64,000 nucleotides of DNA, from positions 34,707,559 through 34,771,558 of the forward strand of contig NC_064755.1 of NCBI RefSeq assembly GCF_011397635.1, given 5' to 3'. Origin of the DNA: Epinephelus fuscoguttatus (lineage: Eukaryota; Chordata; Actinopteri; Perciformes; Serranidae). The notes beneath the pieces were generated by a model. It worked only from the letters and a program-made list of their open reading frames with translations, did not search any database and had not been told where the DNA came from. The translations under genes and the position numbers were made by a program. Shown here in pieces: positions 1 to 13,200 of the stretch (position 1 is its first letter; every line of letters starts with the position of its first letter).

Positions 1-243
1 TGAATTCTTCTTATCTGGCGTTGCTCTTAAAGTGTGTATTCAGATTAAATATCTTGGTCATTATATTGTCAATGATTTATCTAATATGCTTGGTCGCAAA
101 TTTAGCACGTAATCAGTTCGTGTGAAGATGGCTCTTTTTAGAGTGTTTGTCTGATGTGCCCACTTGTCCTGCTCTAATACGCAATCTTTATGTGCAGGCT
201 CTCTGTCTGTGGGGCCACTGGCTCTCCAGCTTGTTTGTTTTAT

Positions 244-285
<42 letters not shown>

Positions 286-385
286 TTTATTATATCATAT
301 TTTTGTACATAGATGATTATATTTTTGTGTGCTATGCTATGGACCTTTCTCTGTGTCCTTAATAAAGTCATTGTCATTGTCATTA
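1..385 (+). mobile_element. 5'-truncated LINE fragment (reverse-transcriptase C-terminal part)
   Basis: Frame reading around 31-160 gives residues resembling the KYLGHYI...DLS and RKF...VKMALFR blocks that follow the catalytic core in non-LTR reverse transcriptases. The reading is broken by stop codons, and the middle seems deleted between the two blocks. After it come an AC/AT microsatellite and an AATAAA-containing tail with repeated TCATTG near 360-385. It is therefore a dead 3' piece of a LINE running off the left edge. The clade is not assigned; a family search would settle it. Confidence 0.55.
244..282. repeat. (CA)n/(TA)n microsatellite
   Basis: A short ACAC run passes directly into about 15 uninterrupted AT units. 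It lies inside the LINE remnant, near its 3' end. Confidence 0.95.
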
Positions 386-669
386 TTACATGGTTATAAT
401 TGACAGAGGATTTTGTTTTTTACCTCTTTCTGCCAGGAATAAACGGAGATTTCATTCTGAGCGTCTTCATATCAGCACAATGCAGGCAACAATAGAGTCC
501 ACCGTTACATAGGGACAGATTGAAAAAATACAAACCCAAAAAAGCACTTTTAACATAATAGATGGATTAATTACCTTGACAGAGTATGTAGAGCCTACAT
601 GTTTTCCTGAATGAACATTATCAGTTTCACAAACTCTACTCTCTTAACTATGGTTTGAAAACAAAGCGA

Positions 670-712
670 CCTTCTTCTTCTTCTTCTTCTTCTTCTTCTT
701 CTTCTTCTTCCT
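670..712. repeat. (CTT)n microsatellite
   Basis: About 14 uninterrupted CTT units, roughly 250 bases upstream of the crabp1 TATA box. Confidence 0.95.
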
Positions 713-910
713 TTTTAAAGCCAAAATACATCAACAACATGAAAGCCAACCTACACTTTTTTTTAAAAAAGGATAATTAATTGATTTGTTGACAAGGTGA
801 AACACTATAGATACTCTCTAAAAGACTGAATCTAGTCGTTTTGGTCCCCAGAGAAAGCAGACACGTCAGTCTTGTTCTACTGTGTTAATGGGACAGAGCT
901 TTCAGGGGGA

Positions 911-920
911 GGGACCTCCC
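911..920 (+). promoter_or_regulatory. GGGACCTCCC box (kappaB-like) in crabp1 promoter
   Basis: The decamer fits the Rel/NF-kappaB consensus GGGRNYYYCC. It is embedded in a wider imperfect palindrome, GGGAGG..CCTCCC, at 907-920. It sits 25 bases upstream of the TATA box, a plausible proximal promoter position. Binding is inferred only from the match; Sp/KLF-type factors could equally use the G-rich strand. Confidence 0.35.
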
Positions 921-944
921 TTGACTCCCATTAAAGACAGTAGC

Positions 945-951
945 TATAAAA
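945..951 (+). promoter_or_regulatory. crabp1: TATA box of crabp1
   Basis: TATAAAA lies about 270 bases upstream of the start codon. A start of transcription about 25-30 bases downstream (near 972-980) would give a 5' UTR of roughly 240 bases without an intron. That UTR is purine-rich, with repeated AGAGAG. No other TATA element is seen near the first exon. Confidence 0.7.
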
Positions 952-974
952 GAGCTGAAGACAAGATTGCAGCC

Positions 975-1218
975 GGCACACTGAGGCACACCGACGAAGC
1001 GAGAGCGTGTGAAGAAAACTAAACAAATAAAAGAAACACTTGGGTGTAACAGTGTGATCGAGGAGGCTGAGCCCAGAGCAGAGGAGACAGGAGCACAGGG
1101 AAGGAGGAGGAGGGTGAGAAAGAGTCACAGAGAGACAGAGGGAGAAGAGGACAGAGAGAGACGCATCAGAGCGGGGAACAGGTTCTTTCGGCAGCCCTTG
1201 GACTCAGCCTCAGCAGAC
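975..1218 (+). other. crabp1: crabp1 5' UTR (inferred)
   Basis: This is the sequence between the inferred transcription start and the ATG. It is strongly purine-rich (GAGG/AGAG runs). An upstream ATG at 1009 opens a reading frame that runs in the +1 frame through the start region and past the exon 1 donor. Because it overlaps the CRABP1 start, it could lower initiation if the leader is used as drawn. The exact cap site is not determinable here. Confidence 0.5.
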
Positions 1219-1288
1219 ATGCCTAACTTTGCCGGCACCTGGAAGATGAAGAAGAGTGAGAATTTTGATGAACTTCTCAAAGCCCTGG
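1219..1288 (+). CDS. crabp1: crabp1 exon 1 (coding part)
   Basis: Encodes residues 1-23 plus the first base of Gly24. The start is chosen because MPNFAGTWK is the invariant CRABP N terminus. The donor GGTAAGC follows at 1289, phase 1. Confidence 0.97.
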
Positions 1289-4200
1289 GTAAGCCCTCTC
1301 CAGTCTCTTTCCCCCCTCTCCTCCCCTCCCTCCATAGCCAGCTCCACATCCCTGCATGAGGTTGACTATCCATCATGTCCATTATAGAAAAGGGCTTTTC
1401 TTGTTCTTGGAGAATGGCATGCCTGACTTCCAACAACATCGTATTGTTCGGAGAAGCTCCCTGGGAAAAGAACGCAGAGATCTACGGGGAGATGCTGCTG
1501 AAGGGAAATCCCTCGGCTTTACAGGAGATATGAAACACTGGATGCTGAATTCCAGCCTAAACAGACGTGGTATTGTTACATGAAGAGAGGAGGGGGGCAC
1601 AACATTATTCATGTTAAGCATTTAAGTAGGGCATGCATTAGCAATGCCAGGGGAGGTCTCTGGAGCCCAGCGCTATTCTCCTGTGCCCTATCTTTTTTCA
1701 TTCTTTTTCACCCCTCTTGGTCTTAACTGATGATTGTGATGGTTTAGATTTGGACCAGTTTAACTGGGTCATTCAATTGTGTTGCGGCGTTTCGTCACGC
1801 CGGCACTGCTGAAACAGACAGGACACATCAAAAGGCTGTGTGTCTTTAGAATAATGTAGAAATCTTTAGGGAGAAGTCCCACTGTGAGTGCAGGGAGCTG
1901 CTTTAACAACTCTCCAGGAACTGTTGACGACAAAATGGATTACGACTAACACTTTTTAGACATGAATGCTTCCTGTTTTAGCACAAACTGGGAAACTTAA
2001 GCTGAAAAGTGAACAGTTTTGTACCTCGCAGAGCTGAAACAATTGACAGTTTAGTTGTTTGTGCATCACTGCTGCACCTAATAGAAAGATTTCTTGAGCA
2101 TCTGAGGGCAGATTTGGCTGTGAAAGCCTCTCCTCTGTGGCTGCAATCTTCCTTTAAACACCCCATCCTGCTAACATGCACTGTGACTAGGGTTTATATC
2201 AATCTTGTGATATCAGAGTAGATATTGACGTAGATTTTGGATATTGTTAAATTGTTGTGTGTTGTCTTTTCCCAGTTTTAAAGGCTTATCAAAAGGTTTA
2301 TCAAAAATCTCATTGTGTAAATATTCTGTGAAAGAACCAATAGTCAACCCTGCAGTATCGATATCAAGGTATTTGGTAGAAGTATATTGTGACCTTTGAT
2401 TTTCTCCATATCGCCCAGCTTTAACTATATCATGGCTGGTTCTTCTTGACATCAAATCCAATTAAAACAAACATAAATTCACAATAGCTCCAACCTTCAT
2501 GCCTAATTTCAGCCTCAAAGACAAAAACCGTGGCCACCAAAGGGTGGGGAAATTTTTGGGACTAACTGACCAACTAACAGAGCGAGCTACAGAGCTGCTG
2601 GTCACAGCTAAAAAGTAAACCAACCAGTGGGTGTAATGGAGGGTATCTGCATGTATATAATAATAATAATAATAATAATACATTTTATTTATAGAGCGCG
2701 TCTCATAGAACTCAAAGAATACAGTAAAATACACACAATATTATTCACACCTTAAAAGCTGTTTTGAAAAGATGAGTTTTGTTGAGTTATTTGAACTGGA
2801 AGAGGTCAGTGCGGTCTCAAATGTGTTTGGGGAGAGTATTTTAGAGGCATGGGGGCAGCTATGGAGAAGACTCTGTCGCCCCAGGCTCGGTGCTTGGTCC
2901 TGAGTGGTGGAGTCAGGGGGTTGGCATAATATGGAGAATACCTACATCTTTTTCTGTCTGTCTACAGTATATCCACCTATCAGCCATGAAGCCACTGGAA
3001 TATACAGGAGAGTATATTCTCTTCTCCTTGGTAATCTACACATCTACCAAGTAGTACACCCACCTTATCAACTACCACAACACTACTGAGTCTAACCATG
3101 AATTTACCCTTCAAACAAGTACTGCCTTTGCTGCTATAACTTGATGTATTGCAGCTTAGATTATTCCTTTGTGTCAGGGGACTGCAACCTTTAATATCAA
3201 AAAATCTGTCTGGAGCTACAAAACATATTTGAGCCTCACAATAAAGGTAACACAAAGTCAAATTTTGCCTGTCAACATTGCTAATAGATTTAAACAAGTA
3301 TTAATTGATATGTTTTAGCACAAGGTGGCTAGGTCAGATTAATTGCTGGCTCTAGAATTGGCCATAGGTGCAAATGTGAGCATGAATGTCTGTCTCTATG
3401 TGTCAGCCCTGTGATAGTCTGGCGACCTGTCCAGGGTGTACCTCGCCTATCGCACAATGTCAGCTGGGATAGGCTCCAGCCTACATATAAATGAATCACA
3501 ATTTGCACTGGGTGACATGTTTCCTCTTTATGAAGAACCTGGGCACTGTCGTTTAATTAAAAAAAATCCCAAATACACCCTCCTGCTGTTGTAATCACCA
3601 AATTAGTATTAATCCACAGCTGAAAATAGTCCCTAGCAAATGCACTATTTATGCCTATTTGAGTTACATTCTCTAAAAACTACAGTGCCCAGCTGTTTTA
3701 GGAAATGATTAAAGCTTTTTTGAAAAGTAAATTATGTATCTGTGACTTGTTATTAAAGGTTTATGTCTTCAGTAGGAAAAAAATGTATTGGGGCTGAGTG
3801 CAGAGCAGAACAGACAGAGGGGGGAAGTTGGAAAAGTATTGACAGACAGATCACGGCAAAGGTGTATATGAGCTTTTTATGGGATTTGTTGACAATATAA
3901 CAAAAATACAGATTAATGTCTGACTTATCCTTGAATCCACCATTCTATTTAAGCCCCAACAATCATCGAGGAAGCCCTCATAGCCCTCTGTCCTAAAACA
4001 TGAAAAACTCTAAATGTATTCAGTTTGATTCACTAAAGAATGCTCACCTAAAAAAATCCAACACCTCTTCCCATGTTTTGTTTAGATCCAAGGAGGCAAC
4101 TATCCCTCCAACTTAATTCTACGTCCAAGGAGAAATTAGTCACACTCCGAATTTAGCACCTCATCCATTCACGAACACATTTAACCACATCTGCCGGAGC

Positions 4201-7200
4201 AGATCACTCGTTTGCTCTTACATAAGGCCTCTGTCAATGGGGAACTGCAATGGGCAACCACTGTGGATTCCAGTGCTGCAGGGCCGCCACTTTCCATCAA
4301 CATCTTCATAATTATCTGTTGACTCTGAGGTTTCCCTACAGTAGGATGGTCTCGTTACATCCAGGGCAGCAGAGTGAGCAGAGCTGTACGAGCTGATCAA
4401 ACTCAAGGTTAGCTAACTGAGAGCGGGAATGAGGGTCTGCATTTGATCAAAGAATTTAAAAATACGAAACATCTCATGCAGAATTTTACAAATGAGTCAA
4501 ATTGTGGATTTTTGAAAGACTTTCCCGAGTTAATGGAGACTCTTGTCAAGAAACGCAACTACTTCAGTTTAAATCTGAGCCCTGGGATCAGCAGAAACCT
4601 TAAGATAGTCAGGAGGGTCTAAAAAACATAAGCCTTTCCCCCCATTTTTATTGGCTACTTGTAATAATAGTGGTCCAAAACCTGAAGCGTATTGTCCTTT
4701 TAGGATTTCTTTGGACACACACGAGGCATAAAGTAAAAATGTGAGCAAATTAAAATGTGCGAACATGTCAGTTTCTTAGACAGCTTGGCTCACTGATGCT
4801 CATACATATTTAATACTATAAAAACACATGGCGTGATCCCTCAGATCATGGGTGGGGTCGAGTGTAAGCTGCCAAATTAATATGTTTTTATGTCTGGGTG
4901 TTGACCAAGACACACCACAGTGGTTTAAGGTGAGAAATAGCTCTCAGAACTCATAACGGCTGATTTAATTTTTACTCTTTAATCTGTGAAATCTTTGCAA
5001 ATTAAAAACTTTATGTTGTTTGCAAAGATATTCAGTATATTCAGTTACCTCTGGTGGTCAGTAAAATAAAAGATCTAGGACTTTGGCAGGACATAAAGCC
5101 AGATGGCCTTGCAGAGTGAAACTGGGCGTGCCAAAGTCTTGCCACAAGCTCGGGCAGTGCCACACGCAGGATGACCACAGACAAAAGAAGAGCCGGCGCT
5201 GACCTCCTCTTACCTCCTCAGTTCACTTTTTAATCTGGACATGGCTCAGTAACCCCTCACACAGACTTCAGCGCCAAAATCCCCCAAATTTCACTGAGTT
5301 TTTTGGAATTGTTGAGGTTTCTGTTGGAGCCACGGAGCATCTATTGTGTGTTTGATCTACATTTCTGCCATTCTTGGTTAAACTTTACGGTTGGAGATGT
5401 TCATGTTCACTACACACAGAAATACAAGGAGACACACAGCCAGCATGTGTCTCTATATTTAAGGGCTGGAGTCTGATAGGAGCTGGCATGAGGGCCTGGA
5501 GAGGTCTAAATCTGGGTGGGGTCGGGGGTAAGGCAGAATACAAAGACAACACTGGAAGATGCTTTGTTGAAAATTTTAGCACCAACAGATCAAAAAGAAG
5601 CCTCGTCTATCCCTCGTCTATCTATTTGTGTCTCACTTTCTCAGTCAGACACAAATGTGCATTTAATTCTGTTGTAACAAATACAAAAAAGATTTTGGGT
5701 TAATGATCAATCTATGTAGCTCAGTATGGAGCTAGATTTGTGTCAGTCACCAAAGGAAAATGTTGGCATTGTATGTTTATGCAAACCACAAATATGTTAC
5801 ATTTGCACATTTCATACGCATCGTATTAATATTTGAATGAATGAATGAATTTATTGGTCGTAACCAAAGGGTAAGGGCTGACTTGGTCGTGTGGAGGTGG
5901 AGGGAATGGTGGATGACACTTAGGCTGCAGTACACTGTTTAAAACAAACAAACAACAAAACGGGTGAGTTGGCCAGTCACTGTGTTTCAAGTGGCTTTTT
6001 AGACACCAGACATGGGTGTTTTGTAGCAACCCATCGCTGTGTTTCCAGACGCTTTTAGGTGCAGTTGTTTTTCCAGTTCAAATTACCCAGGATATCTTTT
6101 CGTTATCTGGTTTGACTAAGCCTAACACTGAGTGTCTGGAAAATGGGTACTCAACTAGTTCAGTCAACTCTGAGTTTTCCTATTCAGCCACAAGCTTGTT
6201 CATGTGAAAGAGGCAGGGGTGTTAAATACTAGTGACATCATAAGAATCATATCATACGAGATGAAACAGTACAGAAAGTGTCTGCGACTGTGAGACAGTA
6301 AAATGTCAGTGGTGTGGGATGTAGACGATACTTACAGAAATGTAGAAATATTGAAAGTACTCTCCAGAAAGTCACCGTCGGCCAACACTTAAATTACGTA
6401 TAGGAAACACTAGGCTACATTTGACATTAGTACAGAGTACGTTTTGCTGTTTAGTTGGATGATGACGAAATTTCTCTGAATATGTCACATTACACACTTT
6501 AAAGTAACACCAGACTGTTTCTGCTACTGAAGTAAAGGCTGGAAGTGTAGCCTAGTTGATCACTGATGAGGTCTCCAGACTTTTGTCCATAGATACTTTT
6601 TCCTCAGTGGTCTGATTGGTCAGAGGTCGGGGTGTGATCCGATACTCTGACGTAGGTTAGCTGTTTAGCGTAAGTTACCATGGTGATTCATTTTGCTCAG
6701 GTCCTTTAAGCTAAAACATGATCTCTTCCTAACCATCACCACGTGGTTTTTGTGCCTAAACATAACCAAACATTAACCAAAGTTGTTGAAATGTTAATGT
6801 CAGTGTGTCCACTACATAGTAATGTATTTAATGTACTATATCCATGAGTTGCAGAAACATACAATGCCATCATTTCGTCTGGTGACTGGTTTGATCTGTC
6901 TCTTGTTGACCTCTCTCTGTAACCACTAAGACGCTACATTAATTTCGGCCTCTAATGAACACAAAATCAAATGTATTAGCTAACCAGCTGGAGCAATTAT
7001 AAAACTGCATTTCTGATAAAGTGGGAGAATATCATAATACACATTATGGTAATTAAGTATAATAACAATTATTCCTACTTGGCTCATTTTCAGCTACAAT
7101 CTAGGTTTAAAAAATAGCAGAGCACCATAACGTCAGCATGTTGTAATTACTGAGTCATAATGAGTAATGATCAGCAACCCTAAAACATCCCCGAGGACAT

Positions 7201-10200
7201 TTTATAGTCATTTTGAGGCGGTGAAACATCCCACTAATTTCCTCTTTAATAACTGAATTAATCTTGTTAAAATGATGAAACTGACCTCTGTTTCCTCGCT
7301 CTTGTCTCGTTGCTCTGGCCTGCGATGTTCCTGGTCAGGAGTGAACACCATGCTGAGGAAGGTGGCTGTGGCAGCAGCCTCCAACCCCCACGTGGAGATC
7401 CGTCAGGACGGGGAGCAGTTCTACATCAAGACATCCACCAGTGTGCGCACCACCGAGATCAACTTCCACATTGGTGAAGAATACGACGAGGAGACGGTGG
7501 ACGGAAGGAAGTGCAGGGTAAAACTGCAAAATCAGATATTTGAACACACACGTTCATACTCAGTAAAACTCACGGCTTAAAGGACCAAACCTTTGTGTTT
7601 GCAAGTTTGAACTCAAATCACGTAACTTAACATATTTGCTAACAATTTTTCAACTCAACCTACGTAGTTGTTCATTTTTGATTTTTTCCTGCTTTTCCGG
7701 CAGTCATTTGTTTTCCATTTCTTCAGTACAATATGAAAATCTATGAGCAGACTAGACACGATTTGAGTCATGTAAACTATCACAGGGAAAAAGTTAATTT
7801 TTGACATTTCATTTTTGTTGCACTGTAATAAAATTTACTATAACACTAAATTAATTTGCACTGCTAATAACAACACATTCTCACTCCGACCTCGTCACAT
7901 ATCAGCGTTTGGTCATGGACTTTCCACATTCACATATGACGCCTGAAGTACTCTGAGTGTGTTGGTTGTTGACATTCTGGTACACCATGTCAACTTCTGC
8001 ATGTTCATGCATTGTGTCTTTTCAAAATAAACTTTCGCTTTCACCGGAAATGTACAGTTTGCATACAGTCTCTTTCAAAATAAAAGCAGTCCATCGGTAC
8101 AACACAGCGAATTTATGCTTATTTTCCTTCTACAACAAATGCACGTGGTTACGTTTAGCCAACGCTAGCATGTGGTTGGGTTTAGGCAACAAAAGAACAG
8201 GGTTTGGCTTAACAATCTCACAGGAAGCGAACACTGGTTATTGGTCACTGTTAAATAATAACCAACCAGCCATGCATCATGCTGACCTGAAAGGACAGCT
8301 TTTTTGCCTGTGTCTGGCGCTGGAAGTTACAAACCAAGCGGCACTTTTCGACAACTTCGGAGTGAGTCCGGGTTGCAAATGAAGTCAGAACTTCACAACA
8401 ATATGAAAAAAAAAATTTTTGAAGAAACTTTTTTCAGGCAATGGGAAGTGGAAAGTGTAATGCACAATGCAGAGAGTGGAGAGTGGACAATGATGAGCAA
8501 AACCTGCCAAAAGCAAATTTCTTCTTTTTTTTTTTTTTTACTGTTAATGTGGAAAACTATGTTAAAAACTATATTAATCATAGCAAAATATTTTGAGTAT
8601 TTTTACATACTTAAAAACGTGGATGAAGGGGAACTTTAATTGTCTGGATTAGGAATGTGATCACTTCTAAAAATTAAGTCTCAGGGTGCCCATTAGCTCA
8701 CCTGATGGAGCAGGTGCTGCATGTACAAAGGCTCTGTCCTTGCCACAGCAGCTGTGGGTTTGATCCCAACCCACAACCTCTTGCTGCATGTCATCCTCTC
8801 TTACCACCCTTCACGCTAATAAACTGTCCTATTGATTAAAGCAAAAAAAGCCCAAAGCCCATCTGGTGACAATATCCTGCTTTCCACAAGTTTAGCTGTC
8901 AAATTTTAGGATTAGATATGGGTAAATGTTTGGTTAAATTTGGGCGAGGCTGCCGGAAAACTGTCAACACCGCGTCTTCAGAAATGACAAAAACAAACTA
9001 TTGAGTGTGAGGAAAGAGGATAAGAGAAGGTTGAATCAATCAACATCTCAGATTCCTTACAGCACTTCTAACTCTTTAAATGTTGTCTTTGATGAAGAGA
9101 CATCATTAAATATTAACACAATGTTATTAACCTTGACATTATAGTTTTCTTTCCAGGAGCCTCAACATTTGAATGATGTTAAAGTGAGTAAACCTGTATT
9201 AACAAAGGAAACAACACTTAACATCTACAAAATCTAATTGAATGCGTCCTCTAAAACATTTCCACATCATTTGGTATTCTCTGTGTGTTTGTGTGTGTGT
9301 ATTAAAGGTCTTCAAAGCTATCTGCATGCTATTGTTGAGGAGCGTTGAATAAAAAATTAATACCTCAGTGCAGTCTCATCCATTGGTATCATCCTCACGT
9401 CTGCGCGGCTGGATTAAGGGCAGCTTGAGTTGGGATGGATGAGAGTTTCTCTCTGAACCTCTTCAGGCCCCGAGGGAGATTTCTCACATCCTGATAGTCA
9501 GTCAGAGCTCCTGCACAGGTTTGAAAATAAGGCAGAGACGTTTACTCTGTACATTTTTTATTTTTCAGGAACATCAAAGTCTTTCGAAACTCTTGGAACT
9601 TATTCCAAAGTCTGCTAAAATACTTGTAAAATGTCAAAGAGACAATTAAGTAATGATGCAAATTATAAACAGTAAAGTAACACATAAAGTCAGGCTTTTA
9701 AGATAAGAAAAAATATTCATGGTCTGACAAAAAGGCTACGCCTGTTAGATGTAATAAGAGTGAGCTGGTGTCCTTAGAGACGTCTGATATTATCTACACA
9801 CGGAGACAGTTACATCATCTGTGTAATAAAGATGCAGGTTGTATAATTAAATAGTTGAAAAGTGTTGGAGGCGGTTTGACTGTTTAGCCTGATAATCTTT
9901 TTCTTTCTTACCTCATTAAATTTATTTCTGTATGTATTGGCCACCTCTTGATGTCACGTATAGTACATTGTAACATATTTTAAGTACGTCTGAGTCTCGG
10001 GGAAGATAAAACATCAATTATTCCTTATCTTTTACAGAGCAGAGAAGGTGTTTCATCTTCATATCCTCCTGAGACCTTGTGTCCTCATATGAGGACATTA
10101 AATCTTGGGTTTATTTGACCTTATACTTCATTCTGCTCAACTCAGGCCTGTTGTCCTCGTTTGTGGACACTTCTTTGTGCCATCTAGTGGTAGAAAGAGC

Positions 10201-13200
10201 ACAATATACTAATCCATGGGAAACAAGGCAGCCATCTCTGCCAAGTCAGTCTGCAGCAAATTTAATGATTGAAACTTGTTTATTTATGATTAATTACATT
10301 TGTAATTTGATGTGCCACTGATATGCAATATGACCTATTTTAGCAACGGTGACAAGATAAGACACTGTTTATCAGAGAGTACTTGTTTGAAGACACTGGG
10401 ACGTCATTACCGTCCTGTTTAAGGACATTAAAACTTTAATATCATCTCATTTGAGGACATTGGGACTTCACTATTGTCTCCTTTGAGACTTTATTATTGT
10501 CTCATTTAAGGACATTGGGACTTTATTATCATTTCATTTGAGGACAGTGAGACTTTAGTTTCATCTTGTTTGAGAGCATAAGGACTTTATTATTGTTTCA
10601 TTTGGGGAAATTGAGACTTTATTATCATTTTATTTGAGGACATTTGGACTTTAATATCGTCACATTTGAGACTTCCTTATCTTCTGGTTTAAGGACATTG
10701 AGACTTTATTGTTTTCTCGTTTGAGGACATTGAGACTTTATTGTTTTCTCGTTTGAGGACATTTGGACTTTAATATCGTCTTGTTTGAGACTTTATTGTT
10801 TTTACCTTTGAGGACATTCGGACTTAATTATTGTTTCATTTGAGGACATTGGGACTTAATCATTCTCTTATTTGAGAACATTGGGACTTCGTCTCATTTG
10901 AGGAAATTAGGACTTTAATATTCTCTTATTTGAGGACATTGGGACTTTACTATTGTCTCCTTTGAGACTTTATTATCGTTTCATTTGAGGACATTGGGAC
11001 TTTATTATCTTCTTGTTTGAGACTTCATTATCTTCTCGTTCGACATTGAGACATTGAGATTTAATATTGTCTCATTTGAGACTTCGTTATCTTCTCATTA
11101 AAGGACATTGAGACTTTATTATCATTTCATTTGAGGACAGTGAGACTTTAGTTTCATCTTGTTTGAGAGCATAAAGACTTTATTATTGTTTCATTTGGGG
11201 AAATTGAGACTTTATTATCATTTTATTTGAGGACATTTGGACTTTAATATCGTCTCATTTGAGACTTCATTATTTTTTCCTTTAAGGACATTGGGACTTA
11301 ATTATTGTGTCATTTGAGGACATTGAGACTTTATCACTGTCTTCTTTGAGGACATTGGGACTTTATCACTGTCTTCTTTGAGGACATTGGGACTTAATTA
11401 TTCTCTTATTTGAAGGCATTGAGACTTTAATATTGTCTCATTTGAGACTTCCTTATCTTCTGGTTTAAGGACATTCAGACTTAATCATTGTTTCATTTGA
11501 GGACATTGGGACTTCGGCTCATTTGAGAACAGTGAGACTTTAATATCGTCTCATTTGAGACTTCGCTGTCTTCTCGTTTAAGGACATTGAAACTTTATTG
11601 TTTTCTCGTTTAAGGACATTGAGACTTAATTATGGTTTCATTTGGGGACATTGGGACTTTATCATCATCTGATTTGAGGACAGTGGGACTTAATTATCGT
11701 CTTGTTTGTGGACAGTGAGACTTTATTATCGTTGACAATATTTAGTTGTTTTATACTTATCAGGTCCTGCTGACCCCAAATAGCTAGGAGAAATTTAAAA
11801 TGCATTCCAAACAAAAGTTTGTGTCTCAGTAGACTACAATAATCTCTAACTTAAAGCTTTTCCATGTGTATGTTGTAAATTCAGCTGTCTCACTGCGTTC
11901 ACTGAGTCAGCACTCCAGATTTGAAGAGCATTTAGAGACGAGATGTCGTGACAGAAACACGCTGCCTCTGAATCACTTTAGGTAATGAGATATATTTGCA
12001 TTAATGCTCCGGAGGCTGACATCTGTTTATCTTCCTTCCTGCTTAGCAACTGTTGTCTGAGCTGCAGAGAAGAAGAGCGTTGTTTGGTATCAGTGAGGAT
12101 ACACAGTGGGTAAACAACATTAACATGTAATCCAGTGTTTCCCTCTGGACAAAACATGATAGGGGACACATACTGTATATCAGAAGCAGCTCGTCAACTC
12201 ACAACAGTTCTCTCATTCTAGTCGTGTGTAACTTCACTGTGTGGCATATTCAGTATGTTACCATGCACAGTGAAGTCGAGCTACAGTTATAGCTCGACTA
12301 GGACATTTAACTGGACTACTGTCCTTGTACCAGTGTATAAACATTTGAGGGGACTCGATTTATTGACCAAAGTATATCCGACTTCGCTACAACGGGTGAC
12401 GATACGCCCCCTTTCAGTCTGTTAGTATTGGACCTTCTTCCGGTTGAGCTGTTACGTCACAGACCAAACAATCAACAAATGAGTTAGCAACAGTTAGCTA
12501 GCAGCAAACTGGTACCATGACGGACAAATTTACAGCTCCGTACACATTGTCAATCTAAAAATCTGGATTTAGATTTTGCCATGTTGTTACCGGCTTCTTC
12601 TTCTTCTGTTACACATTTAATACTTTCGACTGAGCATGGTGTCACTCCAAAGTCATCGAAACCCAGTATTTGGGCAGTGACTTGCAGCGTCAGAATCTAA
12701 TGAAAAAAGGCATCCTTTAACGTCAGTATGATACATGGCCAGTTGTCATTATAGTTTAACGGCGCTCGGCGGCATCAGGGGCAAATGTGGTGGGACAAGA
12801 ACGAAAGTTAAGGCGGCGAAAGTCCAAGTGGGGCGGGTGGGAGTTGTGGTGTAGTCAAGCCACCCCCCTCGACCGACACTCACCCAAGAGGGCGGTGTTC
12901 CCATCCTGTAAGATTCTAAAGCCAAACCCTGTTCTTTTTTCCTAAACCTAACCAGGTGTTTTTGTTGTTGTCACATTGTTTTACTGACATAGTGCTTTTA
13001 TTTTGAAAGAGACTGTATGTAAACAGTAAATTTCCTGTGAAAACAGGAATCTTGAAAGAAGAGAACTTGACACAGTGTCCCAGAATAGCCAGGGTACCTT
13101 GCACGTCATATGTGGATGTGGAAAGTCCATGACCAAACATCAATATGTGAGGAGTGAGGAGCAAGGATATGTTGGCTCTGCAGGTAGATATAAACAGCTC

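Larger units (their letters stand above)
386..944. other. crabp1 upstream region
   Basis: No coding signal is seen. The stretch holds a CTT microsatellite and otherwise AT-rich unique sequence. Toward its right end it becomes less AT-rich and carries a GGGACCTCCC box just before the TATA element. Confidence 0.6.
1289..7338 (+). other. crabp1: crabp1 intron 1 (6.05 kb)
   Basis: No exon is seen inside. Contents: a TAA microsatellite with a dispersed repeat (2640-2935), a partial repeat copy at 3375-3490, and a TIR element at 5744-6888. The rest, including 1300-2630, 3500-5740 and 6890-7330, is AT-rich sequence in which I recognise nothing. Confidence 0.85.

Noticed and set aside
8304..8639. 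111-codon + strand frame at the right end of a TIR element
   Set aside because: Begins inside the element and runs into A/T tracts. Low-complexity composition and no similarity to a transposase.
10076..11735. CRISPR-like array
   Set aside because: Units are directly tandem without unique spacers, diverge gradually and lie in a vertebrate intron. It is a minisatellite.
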